A stretch of 64,000 nt of DNA from CAYWTS01 sp964461265 (GCA_964461265.1 CAYWTS010000007.1:1-64000), one strand, 5' to 3'; shown: positions 42,909 to 52,854, numbered from the stretch's first letter. The notes: generated by a model not told the origin, from the letters alone. A program made the numbers and translations.

Positions 42909-44123
42909 CTAATTTTTTGAGAGGATAAGCTTATTTAACAAATTATAAAATAACTCAGCCTTAGATTCCCATGTATGGAATTTAGATAATTCAAGTATTT
43001 TTACCTTTAGATTCAAAATTTCATGTTTTGGAAGTTCGGCTAATGTTCTGACAAATTCATTAAACTGGTATTTATCCTGTGCTATTTTTGCAATATCGGA
43101 ATATTTCGCTTTCAAATCACCCATATTAGTAGCTACAACAGGAATTCCTGCCCCCATAAATTCATAAAATTTATTCGGGTTCACACTGAGCATAAATTCA
43201 TTTACTTTAAAGGGAATAATTCCAATATCTATATAGAAAAAATATCTAAATAAATCGTAGTAAGGTATTCTGCCAGTAATGCAAATATTTGAGTATTTTG
43301 TTGTGATATTCGTAAACTGTGCTGCGGCGTTTTTATTCACTTCTCCTATAAAAATAAATGTATAATTGGGGTTTGACTTTATTAAATACTCAAGCATATC
43401 AAAATCCATCCAGTTACGAATATTGCCCACATATCCGATAACAGGTTTTTTGAGCTTCTCCATAAGTTCATTCTTTACAACATCATTAAATGAAAAATTC
43501 TTTTCAATAAAACCGTTTTCAACCAGATATGTATTAACATTAGCTTGCTTATTCCTTTCAAACAATACATTTGATGTTGTTATGACAAAATCACATTTCT
43601 GCGAAAGCAACTTTTCCCTTTTCCGGTTGCCAAGCACTTTAATTTTATTCATGCTTGATGTAACACAGTGATCATCGCAACAATCATACACCGCGCCTTT
43701 TTCACCCGTGTTACCTATAAGAAAATTAAGTTCAGGACGGTGAAGAACCAGGATCGTAGATTTTATCTCTTTGTCAATTTTTTTTAAACATTTCTTTATT
43801 TGTCTTCTGACTAATATACTATTAATAACTGATAAAGGTTTGAATCTGGTTGACAGTAGTATATGTTCAAATGTAAATGCAGGGACCACAAAAAGATTAT
43901 CCAGAACTTTCCTGAATTTATACTTTCTTTTTATCCATTTTATGAACCTTTCAGGATAAACAAATAAATTAAAAACTGAGAATATTGTCGGCTCCAGGCC
44001 AAGAATGTAACCATCGTGCTTCTTAATTTCTGATGCAATAGTTTTTATGAATTGTTCGCGATGGTAATTTTCCCAAGGGGTAGAAAGAGTATATATCAGA
44101 CAAAATTTTGGATTAGAAGCCAT
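42909..44123 (-). CDS. glycosyltransferase, GT-B fold, TuaH-like
   Basis: A 404-residue GT-B glycosyltransferase. The N-terminal half has YTLSTPWENYHREQFIKTIA and KSTILVLHRPELNFLIG. The C-terminal donor half has KPVIGYVGNIRNWMDFDMLE, YTFIFIGEVNKNAA and SVNPNKFYEFMGAGIPVVAT. It shares these segments with the protein at 45344 (KPVIGYLGGIRCWLDFELIE; VFPNKFYEYMAYGIPVITT), so the two are paralogues. Family resemblance is to TuaH-type enzymes; substrate unknown. Confidence 0.78.
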   Translation of the reverse strand: MASNPKFCLIYTLSTPWENYHREQFIKTIASEIKKHDGYILGLEPTIFSVFNLFVYPERFIKWIKRKYKFRKVLDNLFVVPAFTFEHILLSTRFKPLSVINSILVRRQIKKCLKKIDKEIKSTILVLHRPELNFLIGNTGEKGAVYDCCDDHCVTSSMNKIKVLGNRKREKLLSQKCDFVITTSNVLFERNKQANVNTYLVENGFIEKNFSFNDVVKNELMEKLKKPVIGYVGNIRNWMDFDMLEYLIKSNPNYTFIFIGEVNKNAAAQFTNITTKYSNICITGRIPYYDLFRYFFYIDIGIIPFKVNEFMLSVNPNKFYEFMGAGIPVVATNMGDLKAKYSDIAKIAQDKYQFNEFVRTLAELPKHEILNLKVKILELSKFHTWESKAELFYNLLNKLILSKN

Positions 44124-44145
44124 TTATCATTAATTCCTTAATGGA

Positions 44146-45300
44146 TTAAACCCCAGTATTTATGAGCTCAAGATAATATTTCTCCATATCCTTACAAGTT
44201 CGTTCTTCTTTAAAATCATTCTTAACCCTTTGCAATCCCGATTCCCCCATCTTATTTATCAGAGAATTATCTGTTATTAACTTTATCATTGATGAGCTGA
44301 GTTTTTCAACGAAAGAATTTTCAATTAAAAAACCTGTCTTTTCATGGATAATAATTTCTTTAATTCCTGAAACATTTTTAGATGTAAGTGCAATAACTGG
44401 TTTTTTCAATGCCATCGCTTCCTGAACCACGTATGATATACCTTCCCATAATGAAGTTTGAACCATAACATCGAAAGTATTTATGTAATCGTATATATTT
44501 TCTTTATATCCGATGAATTGAAAGTTGTTACCTAAGCCAAGTGATTCTTTGAGATTATATAATTCATTATATAGGCTCCCATCTCCGATAATACAGAACT
44601 TTACATTTTCAAATTGCTTATTCACTATAGCAGCTGCCTTTATAAACATATCAAAACCCTTCTGGCGTTCTAACCTGCCTACTGCACCTATTAGCAATTC
44701 CTGATTATTCACCAGTGAAGAACGAATGTTGAAATTACAGACTTTATTCTGTATTTCTTCTACATTAACACCATTATATGTTAACCTGATTTTTTCCGGA
44801 TTATAACCGAAATATTTAATCATAGTATCCCTTTCATATTCTCCTACTGCTATAGTTAATTCAAACCTTCGGGATTTCAATTTTTGAAATGATTTAGTGA
44901 GAAAGGAAAGATTTTTTAATTCAGGTTCAGCCCAAAACACGCCATGCCGTGTATGTACTAATTTTGACCTCGTAAATATTCCTGCAAGAAAGCCACCGTA
45001 TGAATTCAAATGTGTGTGGATAATTTCAAATTTTTCTTTTCTGAATAAATTAATTAATTTCCGCACGCCGGAAGATTCAAGCATTCCAGCCAGCTTATTT
45101 TTTTTATTAGGCATTCTGCCCGCGATAACATTTTTAACCCCATATTTGTCTAAAATCGCATTGAAATTGCCAGATACCGGAGTAGCAACCCAATGTTCAA
45201 ATATATCCCTGTTTGCATATTTCACTATTGAAAGAATATGCCTTTCAGTCCCATATAATTCGCCATTTGGTGATATATGTAAAACTTTTATTTTACTCAA
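44146..45300 (-). CDS. GT4 glycosyltransferase
   Basis: A 384-residue retaining GT4 enzyme. Seen: VLHISPNGELYGTERHILSI at the N-terminus (GTE in the glycine-rich loop), the acceptor-side HTHLNSYGGFLAGIFTRSKL, and the donor side GAVGRLERQKGFDMFIKAAA, FCIIGDGSLYNELYNL, and SLWEGISYVVQEAMALKKPV with the E-x7-E-type motif. It adds one sugar to the lipid-linked unit; which one is not known. It lies between the two TuaH-like paralogues. Confidence 0.88.
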   Translation of the reverse strand: MSKIKVLHISPNGELYGTERHILSIVKYANRDIFEHWVATPVSGNFNAILDKYGVKNVIAGRMPNKKNKLAGMLESSGVRKLINLFRKEKFEIIHTHLNSYGGFLAGIFTRSKLVHTRHGVFWAEPELKNLSFLTKSFQKLKSRRFELTIAVGEYERDTMIKYFGYNPEKIRLTYNGVNVEEIQNKVCNFNIRSSLVNNQELLIGAVGRLERQKGFDMFIKAAAIVNKQFENVKFCIIGDGSLYNELYNLKESLGLGNNFQFIGYKENIYDYINTFDVMVQTSLWEGISYVVQEAMALKKPVIALTSKNVSGIKEIIIHEKTGFLIENSFVEKLSSSMIKLITDNSLINKMGESGLQRVKNDFKEERTCKDMEKYYLELINTGV

Positions 45301-45343
45301 TATAGGTATCTGTTAAGTTATATTAAAAATATATTGAAAATTA

Positions 45344-46531
45344 TTATTTATTTATATTAAGTTTTTCTTTTAATATTCTGTAAAAAATATCTGCTCTGTT
45401 ATTCCATGTGTTTTGTTTGGCTAATTCAATATATTGATTCTTGAATTGTGAAAACCTGCCATTTACCGCATCTTGACAATTTTTCAGAAACTCTTCTTTT
45501 GAATTCGAGTAACCTATTATGTTCGAAAATCCGGATAACTCATTTAATGCTGTAGTTATGACCGGAATTCCATAAGCCATATACTCGTAAAATTTGTTCG
45601 GGAACACCGAATCCATAAAAACATTGTTCCTGAATGGTATAATTCCTGCTTTAAACTTCTTCAGATAATGATACAGCAGGTTTTGCTCTTTAAATTTAAT
45701 CCATATAAAATTCTTATATTTCATCAAAACCTTAATATTTCTAGCTGCATTTTTATAAAGCGGTCCAATGAAAACAAAATAACAATCGTCCAAATTTTCT
45801 AGCAGATACTCAATTAATTCAAAATCTAACCAGCAGCGTATTCCCCCCAGATAACCAATAACCGGTTTACTTACATTATCGATTTCCGTTTTATAATTAA
45901 CATTAATTTCTTTCGTCAGAATCTCAAAATTGTTGCCATTTGGAATGTGAAAAACGTTTTTATTATACTGTATAGCGTAATTGAACATGGTTTTCGATGT
46001 TGAAAACACCAAATCGGACTTTATAATTAAGTCAATATTCACGTTGTAATCCGGATAAATAACTATTTCTTTGCAGGCATCGTAACTAACGTTATCCTGT
46101 ATATAATATATAACATAATCTTGCTTAAAAATCTGTGAAAGTGGATAAAGTTTAGGTGTATAAACCCAGAGTACTATTTTTCTGTTTTGATAATTTTTTT
46201 TAATAAAACTTTTTAACTGATGTTTAATGAGAAAATTATCTAAAAAAGATAAAATTTTCCTCGTAAGCCAGTAAGATATGTGAAACGGGATAACCGGTGT
46301 AAATAAGGTTATATTTTCATTTACTTTTTTACTCTTATAGTATCCCTTCAAAAATTTCCTGAAACGTGTTCTGAAATTCAGAAGTAAGTCGGGTATAAAA
46401 AACAGCGGTTTTTGTACTACTAGCCATTGGGATGATTGCTTAGTTTTGATGCTTAATTCATATATTAAGTGTTTCCCAGCATCAATCTCCCATTCATCCA
46501 TAATGAATATTACATTAACAAATTTATCCAT
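45344..46531 (-). CDS. glycosyltransferase, GT-B fold, TuaH-like (paralogue of 42909 gene)
   Basis: A 395-residue protein with the same layout and C-terminal motifs as the product at 42909: KPVIGYLGGIRCWLDFELIE, CYFVFIGPLYKNAARNI, FPNKFYEYMAYGIPVITTAL and a final WNNRADIFYRILKE matching WESKAELFYNLLNK. The N-terminal acceptor halves are more different, which suggests duplication followed by change of acceptor. It overlaps the next upstream gene by 8 nt. Confidence 0.78.
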   Translation of the reverse strand: MDKFVNVIFIMDEWEIDAGKHLIYELSIKTKQSSQWLVVQKPLFFIPDLLLNFRTRFRKFLKGYYKSKKVNENITLFTPVIPFHISYWLTRKILSFLDNFLIKHQLKSFIKKNYQNRKIVLWVYTPKLYPLSQIFKQDYVIYYIQDNVSYDACKEIVIYPDYNVNIDLIIKSDLVFSTSKTMFNYAIQYNKNVFHIPNGNNFEILTKEINVNYKTEIDNVSKPVIGYLGGIRCWLDFELIEYLLENLDDCYFVFIGPLYKNAARNIKVLMKYKNFIWIKFKEQNLLYHYLKKFKAGIIPFRNNVFMDSVFPNKFYEYMAYGIPVITTALNELSGFSNIIGYSNSKEEFLKNCQDAVNGRFSQFKNQYIELAKQNTWNNRADIFYRILKEKLNINK

Positions 46532-47333
46532 CGTTCAGAGTAAACAACTTTTTGGCTATAAGATACATCTTTCTTAGAAACATAAAAAAAGAATACGACA
46601 GCTTATTTAGATTTTTCTCTATAAAATACTTCTCGGATTCATCGAAATGCTTCGATGTACGTGTTAAAACGGAGCTATTATGGAAAGCTACTATATACGG
46701 ATAATATAAAATTTTGTGACCAAGCTTGCATACTCTCAGGCATAAATCCTCTTCTTCTTTATATAAAAAAAAGTGCTCATCAAAGCCGTTTACTTTTTCG
46801 AAGATGTCTCTTTCAATAAGAAAGAAAGCACCCGAAACCCAGGCAGCCTCAATCGGTTTATCCCGTTTTACCCAATAACTCCTGCCTATTTTGCGTCTCA
46901 ACCTTGCTCTTAACGCAAGCAATTCTCCATGGTCATAAAAACCGTCTTTGTCTAAGTCGTTGATTAATTTAATTCCCAGAACTTTAATTTTCTGATTATC
47001 GTTCATATATTTAAGGGAATTTAAAATTGTATCTTTCTGTATGAACCTGATATCAGGATTCAATAACAATATATACTTTGAGTCGAATTTCTGTGCTAAC
47101 AGATTATGGGCTGCTCCGAAACCAAGGTTTTTCTCCGAATAAAAGAACTGGACACCCTTATCTTTGTATTGTATCTCCAAATCACTCAAATCATCATCCG
47201 AATGATTGTCGAGAATAACGATTTTGACAGTATAGTTCAGCCCTTCAATATCCTTTATTAATCCTTTAAGACATTGAGCCAAAAAGGTCTTAGTATTATA
47301 ATTGACAATCTGTATAATAATATGATACTTCAC
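46524..47333 (-). CDS. GT2 glycosyltransferase (rhamnosyltransferase-like)
   Basis: A 269-residue GT2 enzyme. Seen: HIIIQIVNYNTKTFLAQCLK, VILDNHSDDDLSDL, LGFGAAHNLLAQKFDSKYIL, LLNPDIRFI with the metal-binding NPD, and GAFFLIERDIFEKVNGFDEH followed by FFLYKEEEDLCLRV. The GGFDE-EED pattern is common in rhamnosyl- and fucosyl-transferases, but that is not proof of the sugar. It overlaps both neighbours (4 and 8 nt) and is translationally coupled. Confidence 0.87.
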   Translation of the reverse strand: MKYHIIIQIVNYNTKTFLAQCLKGLIKDIEGLNYTVKIVILDNHSDDDLSDLEIQYKDKGVQFFYSEKNLGFGAAHNLLAQKFDSKYILLLNPDIRFIQKDTILNSLKYMNDNQKIKVLGIKLINDLDKDGFYDHGELLALRARLRRKIGRSYWVKRDKPIEAAWVSGAFFLIERDIFEKVNGFDEHFFLYKEEEDLCLRVCKLGHKILYYPYIVAFHNSSVLTRTSKHFDESEKYFIEKNLNKLSYSFFMFLRKMYLIAKKLFTLNDG

Positions 47334-48529
47334 AACAATTTATTATTTATGATCTTCAGAAATATTTCTTCGGTTCTATGCATAGCAATTTTTAAATTGA
47401 ATTTATCCTTAAAAGTGTGGTAAGCTTCAGATGCCAGTGAATTATAAAAAGATGTGTCAGAGATTAATTTTGCCATAGATGCAGCTAAGTTATTTTTTTT
47501 AAAATCAATTAAAATACCGTTAACATTGTTTAAAATTATTTCAGGTATACCACCTACTTTAGTTGAAATTACAGGTTTTTTGAATCTGAATGCTTCTAAC
47601 AGCGAAATCGGCATACCTTCGGTGACCGAAGTTATAATCAGTGAATCCGATAATTTCAGAATATTCAGTAATGAAGATTTAGGGAGTTCCCCTAAAAAAA
47701 AACAATATTTCTCAGATGAAGAAGATTGAAGCTTTGCATGTAACTTTTTGAAATACTTCTCAGATGGATTATATGGACCGACAAAAAAAATATATGGCAT
47801 CTGGCAGTTTGATTTTTTAAGTTCAGCTAATGCTTCAACAATTAAATTTTGATTTTTCCTTTCTTGTATTGGTCCTATGTTTATGAACTTAAAAAAATTT
47901 TTGCTGCTTAAAATATCATAATGCTCATCAGATAGTAATCCCTTTAAATCAGAAATATTACTTACATTATTTTCCTCAACAGCCGGATAAACGCAATCTA
48001 TTTTAGTTGTACTTGTAGATATTTCTATATCTTTTTTCTTAGTGTTGGAATTAGCTATAAAATAACAATTACACCATTTGAGTATTTTATATATAAAATG
48101 TCTCAGAAAAATAGGGTTGATATCTTCTCTTACAAATACTACAACTTTGTAACCTAGAAAACGCAAAACAATGGCAGGCCATAATAAAACAATGGCATTT
48201 ATGATGCATAAATCATAATTCTTATTTCTTGAAAATTTAAGGATTTGAAAAAATTGTATAAAGAATTTCAATAAATATCTCACATACGCTGTGAATTTAT
48301 CATTTACTACAGGTATATAACCCCATTGATAAACCGCCCATTTATCGCAATAACTACTGTATTTTAATTTGTTTTCTCCTTCTGGAAATAAGGCGTGAAT
48401 TTCATATTTGAATTTTAAATTGGTAAAATATTTCAGCAGCCTTTCGAATTCCTCTTCACCTCCGCCAGTCATAGCAGAACTATGTGTGATAAAAAGCAGT
48501 TTTTTCCTATTTATCTTTGATATAGTCAC
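47330..48529 (-). CDS. GT4 glycosyltransferase
   Basis: A 399-residue GT4 enzyme. Seen: KLLFITHSSAMTGGGEEEFE (glycine-rich loop), CYFIANSNTKKKDIE, FINIGPIQERKNQNLIVEAL, IFFVGPYNPSEKYF, and SVTEGMPISLLEAFRFKKPV followed by ISTKVGGIPEII, which is the characteristic donor-binding and catalytic region. Donor sugar not known. It overlaps the downstream GT2 gene by 4 nt. Confidence 0.88.
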   Translation of the reverse strand: MTISKINRKKLLFITHSSAMTGGGEEEFERLLKYFTNLKFKYEIHALFPEGENKLKYSSYCDKWAVYQWGYIPVVNDKFTAYVRYLLKFFIQFFQILKFSRNKNYDLCIINAIVLLWPAIVLRFLGYKVVVFVREDINPIFLRHFIYKILKWCNCYFIANSNTKKKDIEISTSTTKIDCVYPAVEENNVSNISDLKGLLSDEHYDILSSKNFFKFINIGPIQERKNQNLIVEALAELKKSNCQMPYIFFVGPYNPSEKYFKKLHAKLQSSSSEKYCFFLGELPKSSLLNILKLSDSLIITSVTEGMPISLLEAFRFKKPVISTKVGGIPEIILNNVNGILIDFKKNNLAASMAKLISDTSFYNSLASEAYHTFKDKFNLKIAMHRTEEIFLKIINNKLL

Positions 48530-48557
48530 AGCTCTGATTTTAAAGTGCTTCTGAAAA

Positions 48558-49478
48558 TCAAATGAATAAATTATTAATAAAATTTTTAATTTTTCTTTTT
48601 AAAAAATAATTAAAAACAAACGGATTTAACAAAGAAACTGTAAATTTAAAAAACTGGAGAATAAAATCCTTATATAAGGGAATATTAATCAGGATTTTAC
48701 ACAATTCTTTTCTTTGGATAGCCTCACCTATTTTTGCATTTAATTTGATTTCTTTATCGGGAGATGATTTATACGCAGAAATTATTTTAATTACTGCGTG
48801 TAATAATCCTTTATAAATGTATTTTTCATCGAAAGATGAAGTATTAGAATGCCTGCGAAAAAATATTAATGCTTCATTTAAATAAAAAATACTGCAATAT
48901 GTTGATAATTTCAGCCATAATTCATAATCTTCAGCTGAGTTTGTGGAGTCTTTTTCAATAAACCGGTTGTATAATAATTCCTTTTTAAGAATTACCGAGG
49001 AGGTTATTATGCAGTTTCCTAATAAAAGGTACTTTGTTTCAAGCAGCTTATCTTTTAATTCCCAAAGGTTCTTGAGTGGTTGTATTATTTCACCGTCAAT
49101 ATTAATAATAGATGCATTTGAACAAACGAAGTCATACTTATCCAAGAGAGGAATTTGTTTTTCGAGTTTACCTGGAAGCCATATATCATCGTCATCACAA
49201 AAAGCTATATACCTTCCTTTTGATAACGAAATGCCAATATTTCTTAATTTCCCAAGATTGGCAAGACGGGCTGCTTTATAATAAACAATCCTTTTATCAT
49301 TAAATAATTTTACAGTATTTTCAGTCTCATCATCCGAACCATCATCAACAATTATTATTTCTAAGTTGTTATATTTTTGATTTAGTATTGAAGTAATAGT
49401 TGCTTTTAATAACTGAGCCCTGTTATGGGTCGGAACCACAACTGATACAAGCTCAATATTCTGGAAATTATTTTCCAT
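48558..49478 (-). CDS. GT2 glycosyltransferase
   Basis: A 306-residue GT2 enzyme. Seen: VSVVVPTHNRAQLLKATITS, LEIIIVDDGSDDETENTVKL, LGKLRNIGISLSKGRYIAFC, DDDDIWLPGKLEKQIPLL and a C-terminal ITSSVILKKELLY then SAEDYELWLKLSTYC. It is closely similar in plan to the protein at 51830 (GKLRN, ITSSVVIKKETL, EDYLLWL), so the two are probably paralogues adding different residues. No membrane span. Confidence 0.88.
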   Translation of the reverse strand: MENNFQNIELVSVVVPTHNRAQLLKATITSILNQKYNNLEIIIVDDGSDDETENTVKLFNDKRIVYYKAARLANLGKLRNIGISLSKGRYIAFCDDDDIWLPGKLEKQIPLLDKYDFVCSNASIINIDGEIIQPLKNLWELKDKLLETKYLLLGNCIITSSVILKKELLYNRFIEKDSTNSAEDYELWLKLSTYCSIFYLNEALIFFRRHSNTSSFDEKYIYKGLLHAVIKIISAYKSSPDKEIKLNAKIGEAIQRKELCKILINIPLYKDFILQFFKFTVSLLNPFVFNYFLKRKIKNFINNLFI

Positions 49479-49488
49479 ACTTAATTAT

Positions 49489-50952
49489 TTATCGTGCTGA
49501 CTTTAAAACATTATTAGAAATTAAAGAATATAATTCTTTTATCTCACTTTTTGTAATGGCAAATTTCATCCAGATAAACAATAAAGGCGCAATAATAAAA
49601 TAACCGATAACAGTATCAATCTGAGATGTTATCATAATAGTAAAAAGAAATAACACAGAAAATAAAAGAGATATCTTATTATTTATATTTATTCTGAAAT
49701 TATTTAATTTACGTAAATAATAATAGCTTATGATGCATACTATAAAATTACTTAAAGAATAAGCTAACACAGGGCTAAATAGCGACAAACCGTAATTAAG
49801 CAATATAAAGAAAATAACAAAGTAAAGTATATGGTATAATAAAGCTATAATGGACCATAATAATATTTTTGAAGCTGGAATTAACCATGCACCGAAAACC
49901 CAAGTTAAAGCTTTGAAAAAATCACCAAGAAAATTATAAAAAAATAAATCCTTTGAGGACATAAAATTTTTAGAAAAAAACAAAACAATCAAAACTTCCC
50001 TGAAAACAAAAGTCACCGCTATTACCGGAACGATAAAACTAATAGTAAACCTCAAAAAATTATTGACTTCATTATTCATAAGCTGCGTATCCTTCATCTC
50101 TGATAAAACGGGTATTGCGTATGTGGTCATAGTAATAAAAAACAGACTGATATAATTATTAGATATTGATGCGACACTCTGGTAGATACCATTTAAATCA
50201 GTGCCAAGATATTTGACTATAAAAGTACGGATTGAGAGTAAAGAAAATTGTTCTGCTGCACCGGTTATAAGATAGGCAATGCCAATGATGAAAATTAATT
50301 TTATTTCAGGCGATTTCTTTAAAATTCCTTTTAAGCTAAACCTAATATATTTCTGTTTTAGCATAACAAAAAAATATATAAGGAATGATAACAATGCATT
50401 TAAAAGAAAGGCGATCACTGCCCCTTCAATTCTTTTATATAAGACCAGAATCGCTGTTGTTATTACTGAAACAAAAGATATTGAAATGGATATTTTTACT
50501 GAAGTATTGAATTTCTTGATGCCTTTTAAAAAAGCATCAAGAATTGAAACCCATAGCACAAATGGAAATGAAAAAGCAATTAAGATTATATAATGTCTAT
50601 ACTCGATATTATCGAAAATCAAAATTGAAATAAAATCCGAGAAAAATATCGTTGAAACAGTAAAAATCAAACTTATAAAAAATACTATTATCAGGGATTT
50701 ATTAAATACAGCATAAATCCGTTCCCACTCATTATCTTTTTCCCAAACAGAAAAATACTTCATTAATCCTAACGGAAGTCCAATTACGCTGATAAATGTC
50801 ACCAAATTGCTAAAATTAAAAACCTGAGATAATAATCCAACACCAAATGTACCTAATAATACAGCATATATCTTGGTTCTTACAAGACCACTGACAACAT
50901 TAGCAATTGTTGAAACCGATAATTTAAATATTGTTATTATTAATTTTTTAAT
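49489..50952 (-). CDS. Wzx-type polysaccharide flippase (lipid-linked oligosaccharide flippase), proposed ATT start
   Basis: A polytopic protein of the MATE-like polysaccharide-export superfamily, with about 12 to 14 spans, that moves the lipid-linked repeat unit across the inner membrane. The first conventional start in frame is a TTG at 50805, but the frame upstream encodes typical Wzx N-terminal sequence (KLSVSTIANVVSGLVRTKIY, AVLLGTFGVGLLSQVFNFSN). No ATG, GTG or TTG occurs there. An ATT at 50952 gives MKKLIITIFKLSVST and 487 residues; it overlaps the FkbM stop codon by one base and has GGAG 9 nt upstream. That start is proposed; a sequencing error or a decayed start is the alternative. 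Confidence 0.8.
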   Translation of the reverse strand: MKKLIITIFKLSVSTIANVVSGLVRTKIYAVLLGTFGVGLLSQVFNFSNLVTFISVIGLPLGLMKYFSVWEKDNEWERIYAVFNKSLIIVFFISLIFTVSTIFFSDFISILIFDNIEYRHYIILIAFSFPFVLWVSILDAFLKGIKKFNTSVKISISISFVSVITTAILVLYKRIEGAVIAFLLNALLSFLIYFFVMLKQKYIRFSLKGILKKSPEIKLIFIIGIAYLITGAAEQFSLLSIRTFIVKYLGTDLNGIYQSVASISNNYISLFFITMTTYAIPVLSEMKDTQLMNNEVNNFLRFTISFIVPVIAVTFVFREVLIVLFFSKNFMSSKDLFFYNFLGDFFKALTWVFGAWLIPASKILLWSIIALLYHILYFVIFFILLNYGLSLFSPVLAYSLSNFIVCIISYYYLRKLNNFRININNKISLLFSVLFLFTIMITSQIDTVIGYFIIAPLLFIWMKFAITKSEIKELYSLISNNVLKSAR

Positions 50953-51805
50953 TGCGAATTTCTCCGATATTGCTATTAAATCTTCTCAAAAAGTTATCAA
51001 TATCTTTGAGTGCTATTAAATCTTCACACTCTGTTGATTTATACCCGGTACTTAATTGCTCTAGTCTATCATTTATCAGTTTATATATATGAAATCCTGA
51101 ATTTATAAGTACTCTAAATAGATCTTCCGTACAATAATTAAACTTGCTAAAATGGTTTTCCCATGATTCAAAAAATACACAATCTGTTCTTTTAAGAATA
51201 TTTTTAGCACCCCTGAATACGAATATTTCGTATCCTTCTACATCAACCTTCAGCAAATTAATTTTTTCAACTAATTCATTAAATAATGTGTCCATAGTAG
51301 TTTGTTCCACTTTCAAACCCCCAGAAGGCAAAATGGCATTAATTGTGTCGTCATACTTAATGTCTGTTAAATATGTATTTGTAACACTATCGCCGATTGC
51401 ATATTTATAAAGTTTCACGTTTTGAAAACCGTTAAACTTCACATTTTTATACAAATACTTAAATATTTTGGGCATTGGTTCCACAGCGAACACACTACCA
51501 TTGTTTCCTATAATCGAAGCAGCTTTCAGGGCAAACAACCCGATATTAGCTCCAATATCAATATATATGTCCCCTTTCTTTAAATATCGGGATAAAAATT
51601 CTTCCTCTTCATACTTGTAATAAATACGCCTATCAAAACATGTTCTTGATAGCCAAGTTGGATAAAATTTTATTTTATAATTGTTCCTTTTTATTATTAT
51701 CAATTGAGATATCCTTAATCTCATCAATATCCTTGAAAAAATAAACCTAACAGGTTTTTCACTCTTAATAATTTTTACAATAATTTCTTTAACTCTGCTG
51801 AACAT
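50948..51805 (-). CDS. FkbM-family methyltransferase
   Basis: A 285-residue S-adenosylmethionine-dependent methyltransferase. Seen: GDIYIDIGANIGLFALKAAS (motif I), VFAVEPMPKIFKYLYKNVKF, and LLKVDVEGYEIFVFRGAKNI, the usual FkbM pattern. It probably O-methylates a sugar of the repeat unit or its lipid-linked intermediate. The N-terminal 45 residues are basic and partly hydrophobic. It lies directly upstream of wzx, whose proposed start overlaps its stop. Confidence 0.88.
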   Translation of the reverse strand: MFSRVKEIIVKIIKSEKPVRFIFSRILMRLRISQLIIIKRNNYKIKFYPTWLSRTCFDRRIYYKYEEEEFLSRYLKKGDIYIDIGANIGLFALKAASIIGNNGSVFAVEPMPKIFKYLYKNVKFNGFQNVKLYKYAIGDSVTNTYLTDIKYDDTINAILPSGGLKVEQTTMDTLFNELVEKINLLKVDVEGYEIFVFRGAKNILKRTDCVFFESWENHFSKFNYCTEDLFRVLINSGFHIYKLINDRLEQLSTGYKSTECEDLIALKDIDNFLRRFNSNIGEIRN

Positions 51806-51829
51806 CAGTAAATTTAGAGATTAATGGAA

Positions 51830-52825
51830 TTATTCATCTTTATTCCTATCCCCATAAAACACACTTAACAATAGTAACCAAACCAATAAAATCAAATACT
51901 TTACGAACGATTTAGTTGGATATTTCTTTATATATTTAAAATATAAAAACCAATATTTTAACGCCTTTTTATAATCTTTATTGCTGAGAGATAGTTTAGT
52001 TAATTCATTATATAGGAACATTAAACCTTCCTTTGCAGCACTATTTGTAATGCTATCGCGGTCCTTTAAATAAACAGATCTAATTAATATTGATCTTTCA
52101 AGATTATTTCGCCTTTCATTGTACGAAACCATTGAAAGATTATCCGAATGGATCCTGTATTTAACTAAATTACGATTAATAAACTTAATTTTATTTTTTT
52201 TAGATACTTCCAGCCATAATAAGTAGTCCTCGCCACGATATCCTAGATTTTCTTCAAAATAGCCTGATGTTTTTAGTGTTTCTTTTTTTATGACTACACT
52301 CGAAGTAATTACATAATTCATCGCTAACAATATGGGAAGGCTTAGGTCAATATCTTGCTGCAATCCTGTAAATGCTACGCTGGCATAATCCCTTTTTGAT
52401 TTTTTAAACAAAAGATTGCCATAGTGTGAAGTTAGCGAATCAAATACAATATTATCTTCTACTATTCTTTCCGCGTTTGAGCATACCATATCGTAAGCAG
52501 GGAAAAAATACAGCTGTGTTTCAAGTTTTTCGGGATACCAAACATCGTCAGCATCAATAAATGCTATTAACTCACCAGCAACAGATTTAACAGCATCGTT
52601 TCTTAATTTTCCCGGATTGCCTGTATGTAATCTTTTAATTAACCTGAAATTAGGCAGATTAGTATATTTATAAAGACATGAAATAGTTGAGTCACTTGAT
52701 CCATCGTCTACAACTAATATTTCAAAATTCGTATAAGTTTGCTGTAACACGGAATCAATCGCTTGATTAATATATTTTTCACCGTTATAAACAACACAAA
52801 TTACCGTAATCATTAATTGACTCAA
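51830..52825 (-). CDS. GT2 glycosyltransferase with C-terminal membrane segment
   Basis: A 331-residue GT2 enzyme. Seen: ITVICVVYNGEKYINQAIDS, FEILVVDDGSSDSTISCL, NPGKLRNDAVKSVAGELIAF, IDADDVWYPEKLETQLYFFP, VITSSVVIKKETLK and GYRGEDYLLWLEVSK. A hydrophobic segment at the C-terminus (SFVKYLILLVWLLLLSVF) should anchor it to the membrane, a difference from its relative at 48558. Donor unknown. Confidence 0.88.
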   Translation of the reverse strand: MSQLMITVICVVYNGEKYINQAIDSVLQQTYTNFEILVVDDGSSDSTISCLYKYTNLPNFRLIKRLHTGNPGKLRNDAVKSVAGELIAFIDADDVWYPEKLETQLYFFPAYDMVCSNAERIVEDNIVFDSLTSHYGNLLFKKSKRDYASVAFTGLQQDIDLSLPILLAMNYVITSSVVIKKETLKTSGYFEENLGYRGEDYLLWLEVSKKNKIKFINRNLVKYRIHSDNLSMVSYNERRNNLERSILIRSVYLKDRDSITNSAAKEGLMFLYNELTKLSLSNKDYKKALKYWFLYFKYIKKYPTKSFVKYLILLVWLLLLSVFYGDRNKDE

Positions 52826-52854
52826 TAAAAATAAATAATTTTAACTTAGTATTT

